Below are positions 60,895 through 64,000 of a DNA stretch of 64,000 nt, one piece after another (the first letter of the stretch is position 1; the number at the start of each line of letters is the position of its first letter). The notes under the pieces are model-generated. The model was given only the letters and a program-made list of their open reading frames with translations, did no database searches and was not told the DNA's origin. The DNA is from Coriaria nepalensis (lineage: Eukaryota; Streptophyta; Magnoliopsida; Cucurbitales; Coriariaceae), in assembly GCA_027186245.1 (NCBI GenBank), contig CP114482.1, positions 67,001 through 131,000 on the forward strand. Reading direction: 5' to 3'. The position numbers and the translations under genes are program-made.

Positions 60895-61979
60895 ATGGAC
60901 GATCTGGAATTCCTCTTAGAAGATGACAATATGGGACTAGTCGACTGGAATTGTTTCTTCGACGATATTCCTGGCGGAATCGATGAGTTAGCATCCATGG
61001 AGGCGCAGCTCCCCTTAGAATCAGTGGCGGATTCATCACCGGCCGACGCTTTATCCAACCCCTCCCTTGCTTCAGGATTCTCCGGGATTGACCAGATCGA
61101 GAACATTCTCATGCACGACGACGACGCAAACAACCCTGTTTCGGAGCACGCTAATGAGATATGCGATAGCTTTTTCGTCGATGTTCTTGTAGATGCTCAT
61201 GGGCAGGAATCCGGTGAGGTCCTTGATGCTGCAATCGGCACGGATTCCAATAGTTCTGCTGACCGTGACCTGCTGATGAGTTCCGATAAGGATAAGACTG
61301 AGGAAGCGAAGATGGAAAACGACGTCGATCAAGAGGCCTATGATCCTGTCTCCAAGAAACGGAGAAGGTAAGATTAATCGATTCTCAAAGTTGTCTCCCT
61401 TTTTTTTTTTTTAATTTTTTAAAGGTAAAGATATCGGGAATAAATTGGGCGCGAAATTCAGGCAGCTGAGAAATAGGGATGCAGCGGTGAGATCTAGAGA
61501 GAGGAAAAAGATATATGTGAAAGATCTGGAGATGAAGAGTAAATATCTAGAAGGGGAATGCCGGAGATTGAGTAGGTTGCTACAGTGCTGAGAATCAAGC
61601 TTTAGGACTTGCTTTGAATGCTTCCATGGCCAAGCAGGAGTCTGCTGTGCTCTTCTTGGGTATGATCCTTTTCCAACCACCCCTACTCGTCTGCTAGATA
61701 ATAATAGTAGTGTGCAACACTGACAGCGATTGGGTTATTTAGAGATTGTGTTGAATTATAGAGTGATGATGAGTGATTAACTTTTGTGCAGAATCCCGAA
61801 TACTCCTTCCGGAGGAGCACAAAGAGAGGGCAAGCCAAGTTCAAGAAAGAGGTCTTTGGCGGGGTCTAAGCGCGGGAAGAAGTAACGAGCGGGGTCACAG
61901 TCTAATACAGTCCTTTGTGACAAGTAGAAGATGCAGAGCTGCCAGGACTAGGATGAAGTTTACGATTTTGGTTATCTGA
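60895..61979 (+). pseudogene. bZIP60-like transcription factor gene with zipper frameshift and lost membrane/IRE1 segment
   Basis: Exons 60895-61367, 61462-61659 and 61792-61979. Exon 1 starts MDDLEFLLEDDN, an acidic activation region, and ends at KKRRR. Exon 2 gives the basic region RNRDAAVRSRERKK and the early zipper KSKYLEGECRRLSRLLQC, then a TGA at 61589-61591 (200 residues). Just after, the next frame resumes the family sequence (AENQALGLALNASMAKQESA, VLFL), so the zipper frame is shifted. Exon 3 then reads ESRILLPEEHKE ... SFVTSRRCRAARTRMKF, matching the luminal C-terminus of plant bZIP60, but the hydrophobic segment (usually LLLGSLLWLLG) with its twin IRE1 hairpins is missing. The product, if made, is a DNA-binding region with a short zipper and no ER anchor. 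Possibly a decayed copy. Confidence 0.78.
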
Positions 61980-62315
61980 TACCATAATGTTCTTGTGTCA
62001 TGTCTCTTGTTTATTATGTTTAGTCATCGTGTTATAAAGACTTGGTTTGAACTAATGGTGATGGAATTACGGACCAGAGGATGATGATGATTGTGAATGA
62101 AGGTTTCTTACGTTCGCTAATTTCATGCTATAAGATCGTGGTTTTGTTACATCATGAAGCATCAATGAAGCATGGTATACACAAGTCAATTTGTTTCTGA
62201 TTCCATATATATCGTATATACATAAGTACTCCTTGGTAGAGAGGGATGATGGGACCATCAGAACTCAGAAATACTCCATACAATAGTACGCTGCTGCCTC
62301 TTCTTACCCAGTCAA
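61980..62315. other. bZIP60-like 3' flank
   Basis: 3' UTR-like sequence with no gene signal. Short TA words lie near 62208-62222. Confidence 0.5.
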
Positions 62316-62590
62316 TGTCATGCACTCGAAATGACTTCTTTCGTGAATGGCCCAAAAGACCCACCAGGCCCATTCCCAGGCCCAGGCCCAGGCCCGGCAA
62401 TAGTCTTACCATTCTGTATTCAACGGCCTGGATCCTTTCGAGTTTCTCATCCAACGCAATATACTTGGTCCCACAAATTCCCGCCCCTCTTACGTTTTCC
62501 CAGATATTTGCGCTAAATGTTCCCGCTCTTCCCAGAATTAGAAATTCTCCCCCAAAATCGAAGACTCTTCCTAGAATCAGAAATTTGAAC
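62316..62590. repeat. Left arm of an inverted duplication
   Basis: Reads TGTCATGCACTCGAAATGAC..., GGATCCTTTCGAGTTTCTC..., TGTTCCCGCTCTTCCCAGAA. Its reverse complement matches 63365-63534. An additional stretch with AGGCCCAGGCCCAGGCCCGG interrupts the left arm. A purely translated PRPRPRPG frame here is an accident of that repeat. Confidence 0.8.
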
Positions 62591-62721
62591 CTGTAATTGG
62601 GGAAATCATTCTATGATATGAAGTAGATTTGCAAGTTCATTAAAAAAGGAGAAAATGAATGTCTGATATCTTCTATCAAATAATATAGCATAAAGCAGAT
62701 GAAAATCTAACATGAACAGAA

Positions 62722-63000
62722 TCAAAACTTCACAGTCAAAGGAACTTGTTCGATCATCATCATTGACTCAAATATACTGGTAATCCAAGACCTAGAATCT
62801 AGCTGAGAGAAAATAAAGTTCTGCAACACATTACTAGCGTATATAAAGCCCAAACGCAAATCAAAGCTTCACAGTCAAAGGAACTTGTTCAATCATCATC
62901 ATGGACTCAAATTATATGGTATTCTGAGACCTAGAATCTAGCTGAGAGAAAATGAAGTTATGCAGCCCAATACTAGCGTATATAAAGTATAAACGCAAAT
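62722..63000. repeat. Tandem duplication of about 139 bases
   Basis: Units 62722-62860 and 62861-63000 share TTCACAGTCAAAGGAACTTG, GACCTAGAATCTAGCTGAGA and TACTAGCGTATATAAAG with scattered differences. It lies inside the inverted duplication. Confidence 0.85.
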
Positions 63001-63229
63001 TAATAGCTACAATTTTTACTGTCTCAACTTTCGTCAGGTTTCTTGAGCTTCTACTCATTCTTTATAAGAGTCCAAGAGACCCCAATCCATCACCAAGGGA
63101 GTTCGCATCTAGGTTTCCATACAATGTAACCATTACTGCGCAACAGAAACCAAAATCCCCAAAATATGAGACCACAAATGATTTTTAAGCAATAAAATTG
63201 AGAAGAAGTGGAAGGAATCAATTACCTTA

Positions 63230-63534
63230 CTGTTAGATTTGACGGAGGCGAAAGTTTCAGCTCACGCGAGCTTTTTCGAGGATAGGAAAGAGGATTACCT
63301 AACGATCGTGCTCCGGTGGCGACTCGATTTTGCTGATCGGAGGACGCGCCGCGTGCGGCGGGGGGGAGAGGCTTCGACTTTGGGAGAGGATTTATAATTC
63401 TGGGAAGAGCGGGAACATTTCGCGAAAATACCTGGGAAAATGTATGAGGGGAGGGAATTCAAGTATATAGCGTTGGATGAGAACTTTGAAAGGATCCTGG
63501 CCGTTAAATAAGAAGTCATTTCAAGTGCATGACA
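63230..63534. repeat. Right arm of the inverted duplication and possible 5' region of a minus-strand transcript
   Basis: 63365-63534 is the inverse of 62316-62590. 63240-63364 is GC-richer (CTCACGCGAGC, GGCGACTCG, GCGCCGCGTGCGGCGGGG), like a 5' UTR or first exon read on the minus strand, but no reliable frame was found. Confidence 0.55.
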
Positions 63535-64000
63535 CACCCAATTATCTTATCTGTTATAAATATATATACATACATATAATTCATAACGAAGAGATTGTAT
63601 TTAAGAAATATAGACTTTATTTGGTAATGTTTTTTAATAACGTTTATTTTATTTTGAAACATAAAATATTAATTTTGGAAAAAAGGTAAACTGATTTGAT
63701 ATTCATTTTTGTATTAATTTTTACCTAAAATTTATTTTCAAAAATCAGAAAAAAAAAAAAAAAAAAAACTTATACAAAAATTATAATTGTAATTTTTTAT
63801 ATTTTAAGAAATGAATTTTATATTTATATCACTAAAAATTTGATTTTTCACTAATATAAACCAAACCAAACAGATTTAATACTCAAAAATCAATTTCTTA
63901 ACTCTTAATATTAATTTTTTGTCATCCTTATAAGAATTGATTATCAAAATCAAAATTTGTTCCCAAACAAAGCCATAAGCATGAATTGGTGTCGGAGCTA
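63535..64000. other. AT-rich tail of the window, no gene seen
   Basis: AT-rich with a poly-A run near 63750-63768 and no supported feature. Confidence 0.5.

Noticed and set aside
62246..62596. Open frame with PRPRPRPG proline/arginine repeats
   Set aside because: Comes from an AGGCCC tandem repeat inside the inverted duplication; no start context or family match.

Overview
The window is nuclear DNA of a flowering plant, most likely a eudicot. The base composition is AT-rich, genes are split by short GT-AG introns, plastid- and mitochondrion-targeted proteins are encoded in the nucleus, plant-only transcription factors (FUS3, ICE1, a bZIP60 relative) are present, and Ty1-copia retrotransposons primed by initiator tRNA-Met sit between genes. 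I could not fix the species.

Layout. 1-6.1 kb: the first exon of a mitochondrial-targeted protein (minus, running off the left edge), a short degenerate tandem repeat and a 2.3-kb LTR-like block. 6.2-16.2 kb: NAA30/MAK3 (NatC catalytic subunit) and a 29-exon acid alpha-mannosidase (GH38), both plus strand; one mannosidase intron starts with GC and another carries a hAT-like doubled element. 16.5-18.5 kb: decayed ~190-bp satellite followed by telomere-like heptamer DNA. 19.2-23.3 kb: a RING protein of the RNF10 family (plus). 24.1-26.1 kb: ICE1/SCREAM bHLH (minus). 27.4-32.7 kb: dead copia element 1. 32.9 kb: small arabinogalactan-type protein. 33.8-35.9 kb: FUSCA3 B3 factor (minus). 37.4-40.1 kb: serine palmitoyltransferase LCB2 (minus). 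40.8-45.6 kb: copia element 2, inserted inside a minisatellite. 46.2 kb: acidic CHZ-type histone chaperone. 48.6-50.3 kb: plastid GAPDH subunit A (minus). 50.5-55.9 kb: young, nearly intact copia element 3 with a perfect 5-bp target duplication. 56.1-57.3 kb: TIR1/AFB pseudogene fragment and a solo LTR. 57.4-57.9 kb: small diverged WW/CFL1-like gene. 58.9-62 kb: divergent pair of TRAP-beta (minus) and a bZIP60-like gene (plus), both with structural irregularities. 62.3-63.5 kb: an inverted duplication enclosing a tandem duplication.

The genes are mostly single-copy housekeeping or regulatory loci with no shared pathway, so I see no gene cluster. The exception is the TRAP-beta/bZIP60-like pair: an ER translocon component and a relative of the plant unfolded-protein-response regulator share a short bidirectional promoter. 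In that pair TRAP-beta has ACG where the family starts and AT where a splice donor should be. The bZIP60 relative has lost its leucine-zipper frame and its membrane/IRE1-target segment. No CRISPR array, operon or rRNA was seen, and I recognised no tRNA gene.
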